Origin: Rodentibacter genomosp. 1
GTDB taxonomy: Bacteria; Pseudomonadota; Gammaproteobacteria; Enterobacterales; Pasteurellaceae
DNA: 64,000 bases
Direction of reading: 5' to 3'
Assembly (NCBI RefSeq): GCF_001999285.1
Contig: NZ_MLHN01000010.1
Span: 1-64,000 of the forward strand
Part shown: positions 1 to 8,135 of the stretch, in pieces
How the letters are laid out: each line of letters starts with the position of its first letter
Numbering within the stretch: the stretch's first letter is position 1
Translations under genes and position numbers: made by a program
The notes under the pieces: model-generated
Told to the model about the DNA's origin: nothing
Database searches by the model: none
The model's input: the letters and a program-made list of their open reading frames with translations, nothing else

Positions 1-100
1 TCTTGATTTTGCTTTAGGTTATAAAATCGCAAAATATTTTGCATAAAATCTAATTTTATTTTGCACAAGCAATTTCTAACTTTTATGCAAAATAAATCCT
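1..100. other. Prophage right-end region with transposase-site-like motifs
   Basis: AT-rich non-coding DNA left of the last prophage gene. TTTTGC motifs begin near 7, 37 and 59 and an inverted TTATGCAAAA sits near 82. Similar TTTTGCAT/TTATGCAAA motifs occur at the other prophage end (36990-37155). Mu-type phages carry three transposase A sites at each end, so these are candidate R sites. No terminal TG plus 5-bp target duplication can be matched to the other end, so the exact boundary is at or before base 1. Confidence 0.45.
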
Positions 101-160
101 CATTTTAAGGAAACAAAAACGCCCTTTAAATCATCATTAAAGGGCGTTTAAATTTTAAAG
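101..160. repeat. Phased TTTAAA array 1 (prophage right end)
   Basis: TTTAAA/TTAAAG boxes are centred near 127.5, 138.5 and 149.5, i.e. exactly 11 bp apart, with flanking TTTTAA boxes near 106 and 156. The array overlaps the operon terminator, so part of the symmetry is shared with that hairpin. Member of the prophage-wide set described in the findings. Confidence 0.5.
118..148 (-). terminator. Terminator after the prophage modification operon
   Basis: Perfect 12-bp inverted repeat (AACGCCCTTTAA / TTAAAGGGCGTT) around a 7-nt loop, followed on the minus strand by a T-rich tract. It lies just downstream of the last minus-strand gene and overlaps a TTTAAA array. Confidence 0.85.
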
Positions 161-161
161 A

Positions 162-1007
162 CTAAAACTTATAAACCAAATTGTCCTCATATTTGCCGTT
201 GTGGCTCGTTCTTGTCTGTAACGTTATTCGTTCATAATCTTCAAATGCCTGCCAGTTTTGCCATTTATCCTCAATCATTGCATCAATAAATCGGGTAAAC
301 TCGCTTTTCGTTGAGCTAAAAAAGAGATACGGTGGGCGGGTCAGATGTATTAACCACAAGAAGTCAATCAAGTCAAAATAAGCCGCTTGCTTATAGCTTT
401 CTTGCTTTGTGCAAAGATACGGTGGATCTAACACAAACAGAGCTTTCGGATTATCTGAATACTTAGGAAGTAGTGTATGAAATGATTCTCTAATCACCTC
501 CACGCCGTCTAAATAACCGTCAGCCTTTGGATAATCACTTTGCCGAATGCTGTGCCAAAAGTCTTTACTAAATAGCTCATCCAGTGTGCTGACTTGATTG
601 CCGCTAAACAACAACCAACTTGATAGGCTATTTAAGTCTTTATAGCCCTCAAAATCTTGAATGATTTTGATGCATTCTGCTTTCACTTCCTTAGGCATTC
701 GCTTATTTTTAGGCGTAACATTATCAACTGTGTCGAAAAGTTGGGCGCGCAAGGCGTTGATGTCATCAATATGCGCTAATCTTTCTGCATAGCCATCAAA
801 GTCATTGTAAATCACCCTCGCTTTAGGTTTGAGGCATTTTGCGGTATGGCTAAGTAAACCACTGCCGCCGAACGTATCAATAATTGTCCAACCTTCTCCA
901 TCATCGGAGATATTTTCATTTAGGATTTGTTCAACATGTTTCAAAAACATCCGTTTTTGACCGACAAACGGGAGAGGGGCTTGTTTAAATAATTTCTTTT
1001 GTGTCAT
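162..1007 (-). CDS. Dam-like (D12 class) N6-adenine DNA methyltransferase
   Basis: A 281-aa protein with an N-terminal PFVGQKR motif (about 13-19), a glycine-rich FGGSG SAM-binding motif (46-50) and the catalytic DPPY (194-197). This order is typical of D12-class adenine methyltransferases. It probably methylates phage DNA to evade host restriction. It overlaps the end of the upstream methyltransferase gene by 23 nt, so the two are probably co-translated, and it is the last gene before the prophage right end, the position of mom in Mu. The target sequence cannot be read from the protein. Confidence 0.8.
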   Translation of the reverse strand: MTQKKLFKQAPLPFVGQKRMFLKHVEQILNENISDDGEGWTIIDTFGGSGLLSHTAKCLKPKARVIYNDFDGYAERLAHIDDINALRAQLFDTVDNVTPKNKRMPKEVKAECIKIIQDFEGYKDLNSLSSWLLFSGNQVSTLDELFSKDFWHSIRQSDYPKADGYLDGVEVIRESFHTLLPKYSDNPKALFVLDPPYLCTKQESYKQAAYFDLIDFLWLIHLTRPPYLFFSSTKSEFTRFIDAMIEDKWQNWQAFEDYERITLQTRTSHNGKYEDNLVYKF

Positions 1008-1746
1008 TTGTACTGTCCTGTAAATATTGAATAATCTGTGGATAGATTTCTTTTAATAGGGCAAGAGGGATGTTAGAACGCTCGTTATAATCCCCTCTAA
1101 ACATTTCCCATGTCACTTTAGAAGGAAATCCCTGACGGCTTAATCGCAATGAAATGTTGCTTTTAAACTTGGTTGGCTTTTTCACAATGTAGCCATAGTC
1201 GCTGTAATAAGTCAGGTTATCAAAGGGGATACCAAAGCCTAGAATATGCTCAATGTAATCCCATATTCGACCGAAAGCGGGATTTTCGATAATATAAATC
1301 TTGGGTTGATAACGCTTGATAATTTCAATGGTGTTATAAATACACAGTTCACCATTTATCCGATTTAAAAAAGAGCGGTCGTAATTAAATCGGGCTTTGG
1401 TGTAATCGGCACGCTTTCTGATGCGAAAATGACTTGGTGTAGGTTTTATCTGTCGCCAACAGGCATTACCGTTTTTCATTCCGCTGGCAAGTGACCAACT
1501 CTCACAAGGCGGACTAGCTAGAATGACATCCGGTTTTGGTAGCCGGTCTAATGTTTTAAATAAGGTATGATTGCCGAATAAACGGGAATAATCACCTAAG
1601 TTAAGCGAGATAAAATGCTGATTTTTTCGCTTAATATCAATGCCAATGGGATAAATTTGCATTTGAGGGAAGGCTTTAGCCGCTTGGGTATAACACCCGT
1701 TACCACTATCAAACAAAGCCCAAACAATTATTTTTTTCTTTGCCAT
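985..1746 (-). CDS. C5-cytosine-methyltransferase-like protein (mom position)
   Basis: 253 aa. An N-terminal LFDSGNG resembles C5-methyltransferase motif I; a PC-containing SPPC (78-81) matches the catalytic-cysteine motif IV; ENP (154-156) matches motif VI (normally ENV). It is shorter than classical C5 enzymes and a separate target-recognition domain is not evident, so specificity is unknown. The ATG at 1746 follows GGAGAAAACT, and both SD and start lie in a perfect hairpin (1741-1763) directly downstream of a com homologue. This suggests Com-dependent translation as for mom in Mu. Confidence 0.65.
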   Translation of the reverse strand: MAKKKIIVWALFDSGNGCYTQAAKAFPQMQIYPIGIDIKRKNQHFISLNLGDYSRLFGNHTLFKTLDRLPKPDVILASPPCESWSLASGMKNGNACWRQIKPTPSHFRIRKRADYTKARFNYDRSFLNRINGELCIYNTIEIIKRYQPKIYIIENPAFGRIWDYIEHILGFGIPFDNLTYYSDYGYIVKKPTKFKSNISLRLSRQGFPSKVTWEMFRGDYNERSNIPLALLKEIYPQIIQYLQDSTNDTKEII

Positions 1747-1763
1747 AGTTTTCTCCTATGGCA
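1741..1763 (-). promoter_or_regulatory. Translation-inhibitory hairpin over the methyltransferase start
   Basis: Perfect 8-bp arms TGCCATAG / CTATGGCA with a 7-nt loop. On the mRNA the 3' arm holds the AUG, and the AGGAG SD spans the 5' arm and loop, so the folded form should hide the ribosome site. The position and logic match the mom translation-inhibitor stem-loop that Com opens in Mu. Regulation by Com is inferred. Confidence 0.7.
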
Positions 1764-1798
1764 TTCCGGCACTCAAGGTGCTCCGATACTCAAATTAG

Positions 1799-1915
1799 TT
1801 AAAATTGGTTTAATGTTTTACAACGAACACATTTAATTTCTAGGCGTTGTACATTTTCTGCTCGTGCTAGTAGTTTTTTACAGCACTTGCACCGGATTTC
1901 TTTTAATTTTTGCAT
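1799..1915 (-). CDS. com: Com-like zinc-finger translational regulator
   Basis: A 38-aa protein beginning MQKLKEIRC, with a CKCC cluster near residues 9-12 and CVRC at 29-32, i.e. the paired-cysteine zinc finger of Mu Com. Com binds mom mRNA and melts a hairpin that hides its start. Here com ends 52 nt before a methyltransferase gene whose start is in just such a hairpin. A GGGA element lies 9 nt before the ATG. Size, cysteine spacing and position at the prophage right end all agree. Confidence 0.85.
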   Translation of the reverse strand: MQKLKEIRCKCCKKLLARAENVQRLEIKCVRCKTLNQF

Positions 1916-2048
1916 ATCAGCATTTCCCACTTTTCATGGTTTTGTTAAAATCCGCACGCCTCGCGAGGCAGGCGGCAGATGGCTATATGCAAGCGTGGAT
2001 TGCGTAGCCGGCACAATGGGTGTTGCTGCACCCACTGTGTCGCCGTCT
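1916..2048. promoter_or_regulatory. Region upstream of com with an inverted repeat
   Basis: About 130 nt without a convincing gene. It contains an 11-bp inverted repeat with one mismatch (CACAATGGGTG at 2012-2022, CACCCACTGTG at 2029-2039) and a CCTCGCGAGG palindrome near 1961. By position it would hold the counterpart of Mu Pmom and/or the terminator of the preceding tail operon, but there is no T-run and no clear -10. Confidence 0.35.
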
Positions 2049-2513
2049 TCACTTTTTGAAAATAATTGCTAAGTCATTTGGGCTAAACCTCCATCCATTG
2101 TTACTGTTTTTAATCGCATTAAAACACCATTCCGAGCAAAAATATTTTGAGCGTTTTTGTTTAATCCCAAACACAATCCCCAACACGCCCCACCAATCGT
2201 ATTTCGCCCCTAAAGTGCGGTTAAAATAGGCGTTGATTTGGGTTTCGGTGACATTTTCAAGCGGGATTAAATCCCACTTGGTGCTGTCGGCTACATTGAT
2301 TCGCTTGCAACGCACACCGCCGTCTCTTGGGCTTGAGGAATAGCAGTCATAAACAGGGCGATAGTCATATTGTCCCCATTGCTCTAATCGCTCAATCGCA
2401 ATTTCACAGTGGGAATATTGTCCTTTGGTAAAGAGGCAAATAATCTTATCTTGCAGGCGTTCAAAGCGGCTTTTAGCCTTGCCTTTGTAAAGTGCCAAAT
2501 AAAGCTTAGCCAT
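2049..2513 (-). CDS. Permuted papain-like (YiiX/NlpC-P60-type) hydrolase
   Basis: 154 aa. A histidine in YSHCE (H35) comes before a cysteine in FCSEW (C126), the His-before-Cys order of the permuted NlpC/P60 (YiiX-like) cysteine hydrolases; a GAKYD motif (102-106) lies between. Family members act on amide bonds in peptidoglycan or lipids. Its place just after the tail-fibre assembly gene (8-nt overlap) suggests a late accessory role, perhaps in cell-envelope entry or lysis. The substrate is unknown. Confidence 0.55.
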   Translation of the reverse strand: MAKLYLALYKGKAKSRFERLQDKIICLFTKGQYSHCEIAIERLEQWGQYDYRPVYDCYSSSPRDGGVRCKRINVADSTKWDLIPLENVTETQINAYFNRTLGAKYDWWGVLGIVFGIKQKRSKYFCSEWCFNAIKNSNNGWRFSPNDLAIIFKK

Positions 2514-3231
2514 TATTTACCTCCGCTAAATGTTGTTGATAGGTTGTCGACCAACCGATAGACCAGTCATAATCCTCGGGATTTTCGGCTTGATCTAACA
2601 AAATCTTGTGCATATAGGCATTTTCAAACATTTGTTCCTTGAGCGTTTTTACGGCATCCCAAACAGCTTTGAATTGTTCAAAATCAATGTGTTGAGCCGT
2701 ATTATCCGCACAAATCAGCGTGTAATGCCCGTCTTTGCCGTTTAAGTCAAAATCGGCTTTAATTTCAACCAATGTTGCGCGACCTTTTTCGTCACTATCT
2801 ACCCATTTGTCGATAAGGGCGACATAAGCCCCACCGTTTACACATTCATCCCGTTTAGCGTTGATTTTTTCACGTACTGCCGCCCGTTGTTCGGTTAAAA
2901 GTGCGGTCAGTTTTTCCTGCACTTCTGCCCCTGTCAGTTTTAGCCATTTTTTCTTGTCACTGTCCCATTTGTGGTTATCTGACGGACATCTGCCCGAATA
3001 ACATAATTGGCCGTTTTCTTCCCAGACTTCACCGCCACCGGTGATACTGGCTGAAATAGCGTTAATTTCTTCTTGGGTTTCGACTGCGAACCAACCCTCA
3101 CCCGATGTTATGTATTGTAACTTGCCAGCAGTCGCTGACGGCGGTGAAGATAAAATCGGTTCACCTTTGTCATCAACTAATAAAATCGGGTCATCAAAAG
3201 CACTTGTTTCTAAATGATATTGTTTTAGCAT
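2506..3231 (-). CDS. Tail-fibre assembly-like protein with DUF4376-type C-terminus
   Basis: 241 aa directly downstream of the tail-fibre gene. The N-terminal part has the short phrases of tail-fibre assembly/chaperone proteins (GEGWFAVETQEE near 45-56). From about residue 115 the sequence (INAKRDECVNGG onward) fits the DUF4376 domain found in fibre-associated proteins of Mu-like phages. It probably helps fold or attach the fibre. Its 3' end overlaps the next gene by 8 nt. Confidence 0.6.
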   Translation of the reverse strand: MLKQYHLETSAFDDPILLVDDKGEPILSSPPSATAGKLQYITSGEGWFAVETQEEINAISASITGGGEVWEENGQLCYSGRCPSDNHKWDSDKKKWLKLTGAEVQEKLTALLTEQRAAVREKINAKRDECVNGGAYVALIDKWVDSDEKGRATLVEIKADFDLNGKDGHYTLICADNTAQHIDFEQFKAVWDAVKTLKEQMFENAYMHKILLDQAENPEDYDWSIGWSTTYQQHLAEVNNG

Positions 3232-3240
3232 GATTGTTCC

Positions 3241-5409
3241 CTATACATTCTTAAACCCAATGACTAATACATTACAGTGTGTATCGCCTCTACCACCGAT
3301 ATTGATTCGGTTTCCGCCTAAAAATTGTCCTCTAGCAACACCAACACCACCGTTGCCCCTATCAACGGCAAAGACCACTCCAAAGCCGTCATAAGATTCC
3401 GGCAAAATAAGTTCACGGTTAGCAAAAGTGGTTTGCATAATCGTAATCATCAACCCCAAATGGCGGATTTTATACACTTCTGCCCCTGCGTAATGTTGAG
3501 GGTAGTAGGTGCGGATAAAATCGGTGCGTTTGATGAAAAACTCATGCAACAAGCCATAATAGTGGCTCCAAAGTGTTCCATCTTGATTGACTCTAAAACC
3601 CGTAATGCGACGGTCTTGATTTTTGTCGCCATCCGGTGTCACTAAAATACTTGCTGTTGCCCCACCATTTGCTGTTGCATTAATGTGGATTCCACCTTTG
3701 TTAATTTTATTGGCTTGGAAACAAGCATCATAATGCACTGCGGTACCAATACGGCTACCTTTATTAATCAGGGCAATGCCGGCATTGCCATGATGCCCAT
3801 CAGCCTCATCTTCAATGATGAGTTTCCCCGTCATCGTATCGCCACTTTTGTTGACGTTATCCAAGCCATCTACCCGTTGCCATGCTGTCCAACCGTTTTG
3901 TGTTTTGTTACGCACATATTTTCGGTGGCGGTTGTGCTGATACAGGGTATATTCTTGTTGCACCCCATAAGCAGATTTTGTGACCAACAAACTCCCCGCG
4001 ATAGGTTCCGGATAATGTCGTTCCGGGGTTGCATTGCTGTTACCATTTTGCCCGTATGCGCCCGGCGTGGTGATATTATTTAAATCTTCATGGGTCAATA
4101 ACTTATTCTCCCAATGGGATTTCACCCACTCTTTCGCCGCATTGACTGTATTACTTACAAAACGGCGTACCCAAAAGGTGTTGGGTACTTGGTCGTTGTT
4201 GGCATTGTCTGCCGGTGCAGTGGCTTTGATGGTGCCGCTGACTTGGAGCAAATCACGTGTGTTATCGGTTCCGCTACCGATGACAACATTATTGGTAGCC
4301 GTAAATCCTTTTAAAAAATACTTATATTGTTGTGCCGAATTCCAAGCGCCAATTTCAAAAGTGATATTTTTGTCTGCAAGTAATATCGTCTTGAGCATTG
4401 ACTTAGGTACACTGTCGCCCTCTCCCGCTCGGGAGATGATTTCTGCGATGCCTTTTTGTTGGACACTATCTGCCGCCATATCGACAGATTGATCTATCAT
4501 GTGCATATACGGCGTAAAGCGTGCCTCGTTACGACGGATAACGACACGATAATTACTTTCGAGACTACGGGCAAAGACGGTATCACGGGGGACTTTTCCC
4601 TCCGCATTCAATTTAACCTCTTCATACCACGACAGAGGGAAGGTGTCCCGATTCCAATCGGCCCTTGCTGTAAAGGTGCGGTTGAGATAAATATAATGAC
4701 AGTGGATAAGGGAATAAGCCCCCATGACAGCAATGTCTAATTGCACAGGGCTTTTGTCATTAAGCGGTAAATTTGTGATTGTACTTATTGCATTGTTATG
4801 AAGACCCAACTGATAATACCCCGTCCCCTTGTAAACACTGCCTATCTCCGCAATCCAGTGTGCTTTTATTGATAAATCAAAGGTCACCGCTACACCACCG
4901 GCTTTTACATTGACTTTGTAAAAATTCAGTGGCGTGACTTTATCATTGACGGCTTTTACCGCAGCGGAAGTCGCCACCGTATCGCTACTTGCACTGTCCA
5001 CCGCATTGGATTTTTTGCTGTTGGGGATGTAGTTCGCAAGGTTTCGGGTGAGGCTGTCAATCAAGGCTTTTAAAGCTTTCCCGGCTTTTTGAGTCAACCC
5101 CAAGACTTCACTCTCACCATTGTAATTATTGGTCAGCTGCACTTCACCTTTTTGGCTAATACCGGCAGAAAGGCGATTATCCTCAATAATCTTCAAAATC
5201 GCTTGATATAACTGTGTTTGTGTTTCAGCTTTTGGCTTAAATCCGGCTCGTTGCAGCACATAATGGGCTTCCGCTTGTACGTCACGCACTCTGTCTTGCA
5301 CATCATTCAGCCATGTATCTGTAACACGAGTGCCCTGTTCGCCGGTTGCCGGATTGCCATTATGAAAACGCTTGTCGGCAGAATTAATTTCAGGTAATAA
5401 AGTTTTCAT
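3241..5409 (-). CDS. Tail fibre protein (Mu gpS-like)
   Basis: 722 aa from the ATG at 5409. I chose this over an upstream start because GAGAT precedes it and the previous gene ends only a base or two away. The N-terminus (MKTLLPEINSADKRFHNGNP) is the conserved baseplate-attachment part of phage fibres; the long middle is low-complexity fibre sequence with SGDTMTGKL, a common fibre repeat; the glycine-rich C-terminus should contain the receptor tip. No Gin invertase or inverted repeats were seen, so the Mu-type fibre switch seems absent. Confidence 0.8.
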   Translation of the reverse strand: MKTLLPEINSADKRFHNGNPATGEQGTRVTDTWLNDVQDRVRDVQAEAHYVLQRAGFKPKAETQTQLYQAILKIIEDNRLSAGISQKGEVQLTNNYNGESEVLGLTQKAGKALKALIDSLTRNLANYIPNSKKSNAVDSASSDTVATSAAVKAVNDKVTPLNFYKVNVKAGGVAVTFDLSIKAHWIAEIGSVYKGTGYYQLGLHNNAISTITNLPLNDKSPVQLDIAVMGAYSLIHCHYIYLNRTFTARADWNRDTFPLSWYEEVKLNAEGKVPRDTVFARSLESNYRVVIRRNEARFTPYMHMIDQSVDMAADSVQQKGIAEIISRAGEGDSVPKSMLKTILLADKNITFEIGAWNSAQQYKYFLKGFTATNNVVIGSGTDNTRDLLQVSGTIKATAPADNANNDQVPNTFWVRRFVSNTVNAAKEWVKSHWENKLLTHEDLNNITTPGAYGQNGNSNATPERHYPEPIAGSLLVTKSAYGVQQEYTLYQHNRHRKYVRNKTQNGWTAWQRVDGLDNVNKSGDTMTGKLIIEDEADGHHGNAGIALINKGSRIGTAVHYDACFQANKINKGGIHINATANGGATASILVTPDGDKNQDRRITGFRVNQDGTLWSHYYGLLHEFFIKRTDFIRTYYPQHYAGAEVYKIRHLGLMITIMQTTFANRELILPESYDGFGVVFAVDRGNGGVGVARGQFLGGNRINIGGRGDTHCNVLVIGFKNV

Positions 5410-5410
5410 T

Positions 5411-6001
5411 TTAATTATCTCTATAAGCAAAATAGCAATAAGTGTGAGCCGGTTTTAAATCCTTGAAAAATTCCTCAATAATCGGATCACCAAACTCCAC
5501 TAAATGATTACCGGCAAAGGACTGACCGGCACGAAAATACACGATATTGTCATCACCGTTTAACACATCCACCCGCCACATAAAAATAAGATTTTCATTC
5601 GGCTCATTGCGGAACTGAACAATATCACCGGGGTTAGGTAAATCATTTTTTAACGGAGAAAACTCCTTAATTTCAATCCGATAACCAATACTTTCCGCAA
5701 TACGTGTAAAATAAGGGATAGACAAACCGCCCACGGCGTTAAGCTGAATGATGACCCGTTTAACCCGCTCTTGATAGCTTTTAGAAAAATCCGTTTTAAT
5801 GCCGCATAACCGTTCCCAATCTGCAAGCATTGAATTTGATGTTGCAGGCTCAATCACGCCCAACATTTCAACCGCACTTTGTTGCAGACGGTCAAATGCG
5901 TTTCCATCCACTTCACATTGTGCTAAAAAACGTTCACCATTGACGTTATAAGAAACCGGCGGATAGAGCTGTGAAAGCACGTTTTTATGCTCAATTTGCA
6001 T
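5411..6001 (-). CDS. Tail protein, Mu gp48-like (DUF2313)
   Basis: 196 aa from the ATG in TAATG, overlapping the stop of the baseplate J gene by one base. It begins MQIEHKNVLSQLYPP. The length, composition and place between the baseplate J-like gene and the tail fibre fit the DUF2313/YmfQ family (gp48 of Mu), which links the baseplate to fibre attachment. Confidence 0.75.
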   Translation of the reverse strand: MQIEHKNVLSQLYPPVSYNVNGERFLAQCEVDGNAFDRLQQSAVEMLGVIEPATSNSMLADWERLCGIKTDFSKSYQERVKRVIIQLNAVGGLSIPYFTRIAESIGYRIEIKEFSPLKNDLPNPGDIVQFRNEPNENLIFMWRVDVLNGDDNIVYFRAGQSFAGNHLVEFGDPIIEEFFKDLKPAHTYCYFAYRDN

Positions 6002-7065
6002 TATTCCATCTCCGTTACTGTCACCGTCCCTAACCGAAACCACTCAATTTTATTGATAACATCTGCCTTACGGTTCGTTGTCGGGGCGGTAAATTTACGG
6101 TCAACCACACCGATAAGATTGTTTACCACGGCTTCGCATTGCGACACGATTAAATCGTCACCGGGGATAAGCGTGTTAAAGTAATCGGAAAGCGCAGTCT
6201 GAATAGCCGTCCGAATTTCGGTAAGCGTCACCCCACTGATTTTCACTTTTATCGTAAAATTGACCTTCGTGACATCGGGTTTCACTACTTTGCTTTCTCT
6301 TGCCGTGACCGGGCGAACATCATCAATATAGGCTTGGCAACGGCGTACCGTTTCATCACTAGGTACGTTATTATTAGACGTAATGGCAATATCTACCGTG
6401 CCTAAGCCTCGGCGCAAGGGATAAACATAAGCGGCATCCACGCCATCAACAGACAATGCCCAAGTTCGGTAATCATAACGATTTCCACCGGCAGGCGGTC
6501 GGCGAATAATCTCAAGCAAACGTTCAAGCAAAGATGAATCGCTTTCGGCATCTGTTGCCCCAATCACCTCATTTAACGTCAAATCCGTTTGAACTCCCAC
6601 GGGAGCGGCCATAAAACTAGCCGGCGTTGTGCGGTTAATATTTTGAGTTGCTCCCGTGGCAAGGCTACGCACCGATACCACAACCGAACCTGTGGCAGAA
6701 ATCACCGCACTTTCGGTGGTTTCATAAAAGCGGTTATCTTCCGTTTTGATTTGTAACCCGGCTTTAATCACCGCATCAGGCTGACCGATGATGGTTGCCG
6801 CACGTCCGCTTGCGTAAGTCGCATTTCTGCGGCGAATCCCACGTAGACCTGCGTGTTTTTCAAGAAATGCCGTGTCTGCGGTATCTGGAAAGAATTGTTT
6901 GATTATCCATTTTTGATGCGCATAAAGACCTTCAGCGACAGCCGAAAGACTACTTGCACGGGCATAATAATCGCTATCTACGCTAATATCGGCTTGCGGC
7001 TCAAGGGATTGCACATCACGCAAAATGGCTTGGCGGATGTCTTCTAAACTCGGCACAATAAACAT
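6001..7065 (-). CDS. Baseplate J-like protein (Mu gp47)
   Basis: 354 aa. The N-terminal LEDIRQAILRDVQ and the central RPPAGGNRYDYRTWALSVDG segment (about 189-208) are hallmarks of the baseplate J family, wedge proteins of contractile tails. Coupled to the next gene by TAATG. Confidence 0.88.
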   Translation of the reverse strand: MFIVPSLEDIRQAILRDVQSLEPQADISVDSDYYARASSLSAVAEGLYAHQKWIIKQFFPDTADTAFLEKHAGLRGIRRRNATYASGRAATIIGQPDAVIKAGLQIKTEDNRFYETTESAVISATGSVVVSVRSLATGATQNINRTTPASFMAAPVGVQTDLTLNEVIGATDAESDSSLLERLLEIIRRPPAGGNRYDYRTWALSVDGVDAAYVYPLRRGLGTVDIAITSNNNVPSDETVRRCQAYIDDVRPVTARESKVVKPDVTKVNFTIKVKISGVTLTEIRTAIQTALSDYFNTLIPGDDLIVSQCEAVVNNLIGVVDRKFTAPTTNRKADVINKIEWFRLGTVTVTEME

Positions 7066-7067
7066 TA

Positions 7068-7106
7068 TTTAAACCCCATTTAAATCAAGTTTACGGGGTG
7101 TTTAAA
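7068..7106. repeat. Phased TTTAAA array 2
   Basis: Four boxes centred at 7070.5, 7081.5, 7092.5 and 7103.5, exactly 11 bp apart (TTTAAA, TTTAAA, GTTTAC, TTTAAA). The array spans the boundary between the gp46-like and gp47-like genes. Confidence 0.6.
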
Positions 7107-7430
7107 ATGATAAATATCGCCCCGATTATCACGAATAGATATATCAAGAATCACTTTGCCATTATGAGGCTGGGTATGGTTGACAGTAATTTCTTCTGCA
7201 CGTCCATCATCAATGAGCGGTTGCAAGGCTTCTTCAGCGTATTGCTGGGCAATCAATCCCACCCGTGACAAATCTTTTTCTTTTGGAATGAGATGGAGCA
7301 GAGAGCCTACACGCCCATCTGCCCACCAAGAGCCTAAAGGTGTGGTTAATCTGATATACGCGGCATTGGTAAGCGTACTGATTGGTTTATTGGTATAGTC
7401 CCCGGTAAGCGGGCTGATCTCTCTGTCCAT
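7080..7430 (-). CDS. Baseplate protein, Mu gp46-like
   Basis: 116 aa. MDREISPLTGDY followed by a region with TPLGSWWAD matches the GP46/lysozyme-like baseplate family, with a C-terminal beta-rich segment. It is the first gene after a transcriptional break: about 70 bp without coding sequence containing a hairpin and the TGCTGAAG motif. Confidence 0.75.
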   Translation of the reverse strand: MDREISPLTGDYTNKPISTLTNAAYIRLTTPLGSWWADGRVGSLLHLIPKEKDLSRVGLIAQQYAEEALQPLIDDGRAEEITVNHTQPHNGKVILDISIRDNRGDIYHFKHPVNLI

Positions 7431-7462
7431 AGTGACAGAATAAAGAAAAGAGAAGGAAGAAA

Positions 7463-7487
7463 GGAGATGCAGGGCTTCAGCATCTCC
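7463..7487 (-). terminator. Late-operon boundary hairpin with TGCTGAAG motif
   Basis: GGAGATGC / GCATCTCC arms followed on the minus strand by a pyrimidine-rich TTTCTTCC tract, just after the gp45-like gene. The core TGCTGAAG (minus strand, 7475-7482) recurs upstream of the I gene and of the lysozyme gene. It may be a terminator, part of an activator-dependent late promoter, or both. Confidence 0.65.
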
Positions 7488-7499
7488 TATTAGATAAAA

Positions 7500-8135
7500 T
7501 TATTCAGGTTTGCCGGTTTTACCGCCGCTATCACCGCGGTGAGTATGATTAACAAGGGATTTACCACTAGCTGTCACATCACCGTCTGTTGTAAAGTCAC
7601 CACCACTTTGATTGACATTACCGGCAAAACTTGCACCATTGCCGCCTTGCACTGCCATACCACCGTTGCCGTTGATTTGCCCTTGTGCGGTGAATACTTG
7701 ATCGGTTTCGACTAGAGGGCTTGAAATCGCCACTTTTGTTGCGGCTTTAATCTTTAACACGTCACAATCAATTTCAATCAACCGCCCCTTTTTTAACACA
7801 ATACTGGAGCCGCTTTCATCATAAACCGCCACTTCACCGCCTTGTAGATTTTTCACCCTAAAAGAGCCATTTTCGGTCGCAATGACAATACCATGACTGG
7901 TTTGCCCGCCAATCGGTAAAATCACGGCTTGCGTATCGGCAGGTGGTACAGACGTGAAACCAAAGTGCTGCATTAACTCCACGTCCTGAAGTGTTTCGTC
8001 CGCAAGCCCTGATGCCTGCACTTTCTGAATATTGTCCGCACTTTTCACCAAGTGCAGCACTCCGCGAAATGCTTGGCGGATTTCTTCCACTGCGACTTGC
8101 GCTTTTTGTTGAATAGCTTGGCTTAATCGTCTCAT
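7500..8135 (-). CDS. Baseplate assembly/spike protein (Mu gp45, gpV-like)
   Basis: 211 aa from the ATG that overlaps the upstream stop as ATGA. Beta-rich middle and a glycine-rich C-terminus (GQINGNGGMAVQGG, SGGDFTTDGDV, then HTHRGDSGG with a metal-site-like HTH) are typical of the membrane-piercing spike of Mu-type tails. Confidence 0.85.
   Translation of the reverse strand: MRRLSQAIQQKAQVAVEEIRQAFRGVLHLVKSADNIQKVQASGLADETLQDVELMQHFGFTSVPPADTQAVILPIGGQTSHGIVIATENGSFRVKNLQGGEVAVYDESGSSIVLKKGRLIEIDCDVLKIKAATKVAISSPLVETDQVFTAQGQINGNGGMAVQGGNGASFAGNVNQSGGDFTTDGDVTASGKSLVNHTHRGDSGGKTGKPE

Noticed and set aside
1934-2068. Open frame of 44 codons upstream of and in frame with com (VGAATPIVPAT...ILTKP)
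   Set aside because: No ATG and no ribosome site; it ends in TGA 18 nt before the com ATG. It may be a leader or remnant, but cannot be supported as a gene.
2506-5409. Invertible tail-fibre segment with Gin-type recombinase
   Set aside because: No recombinase gene and no inverted repeats flanking the fibre genes were seen.
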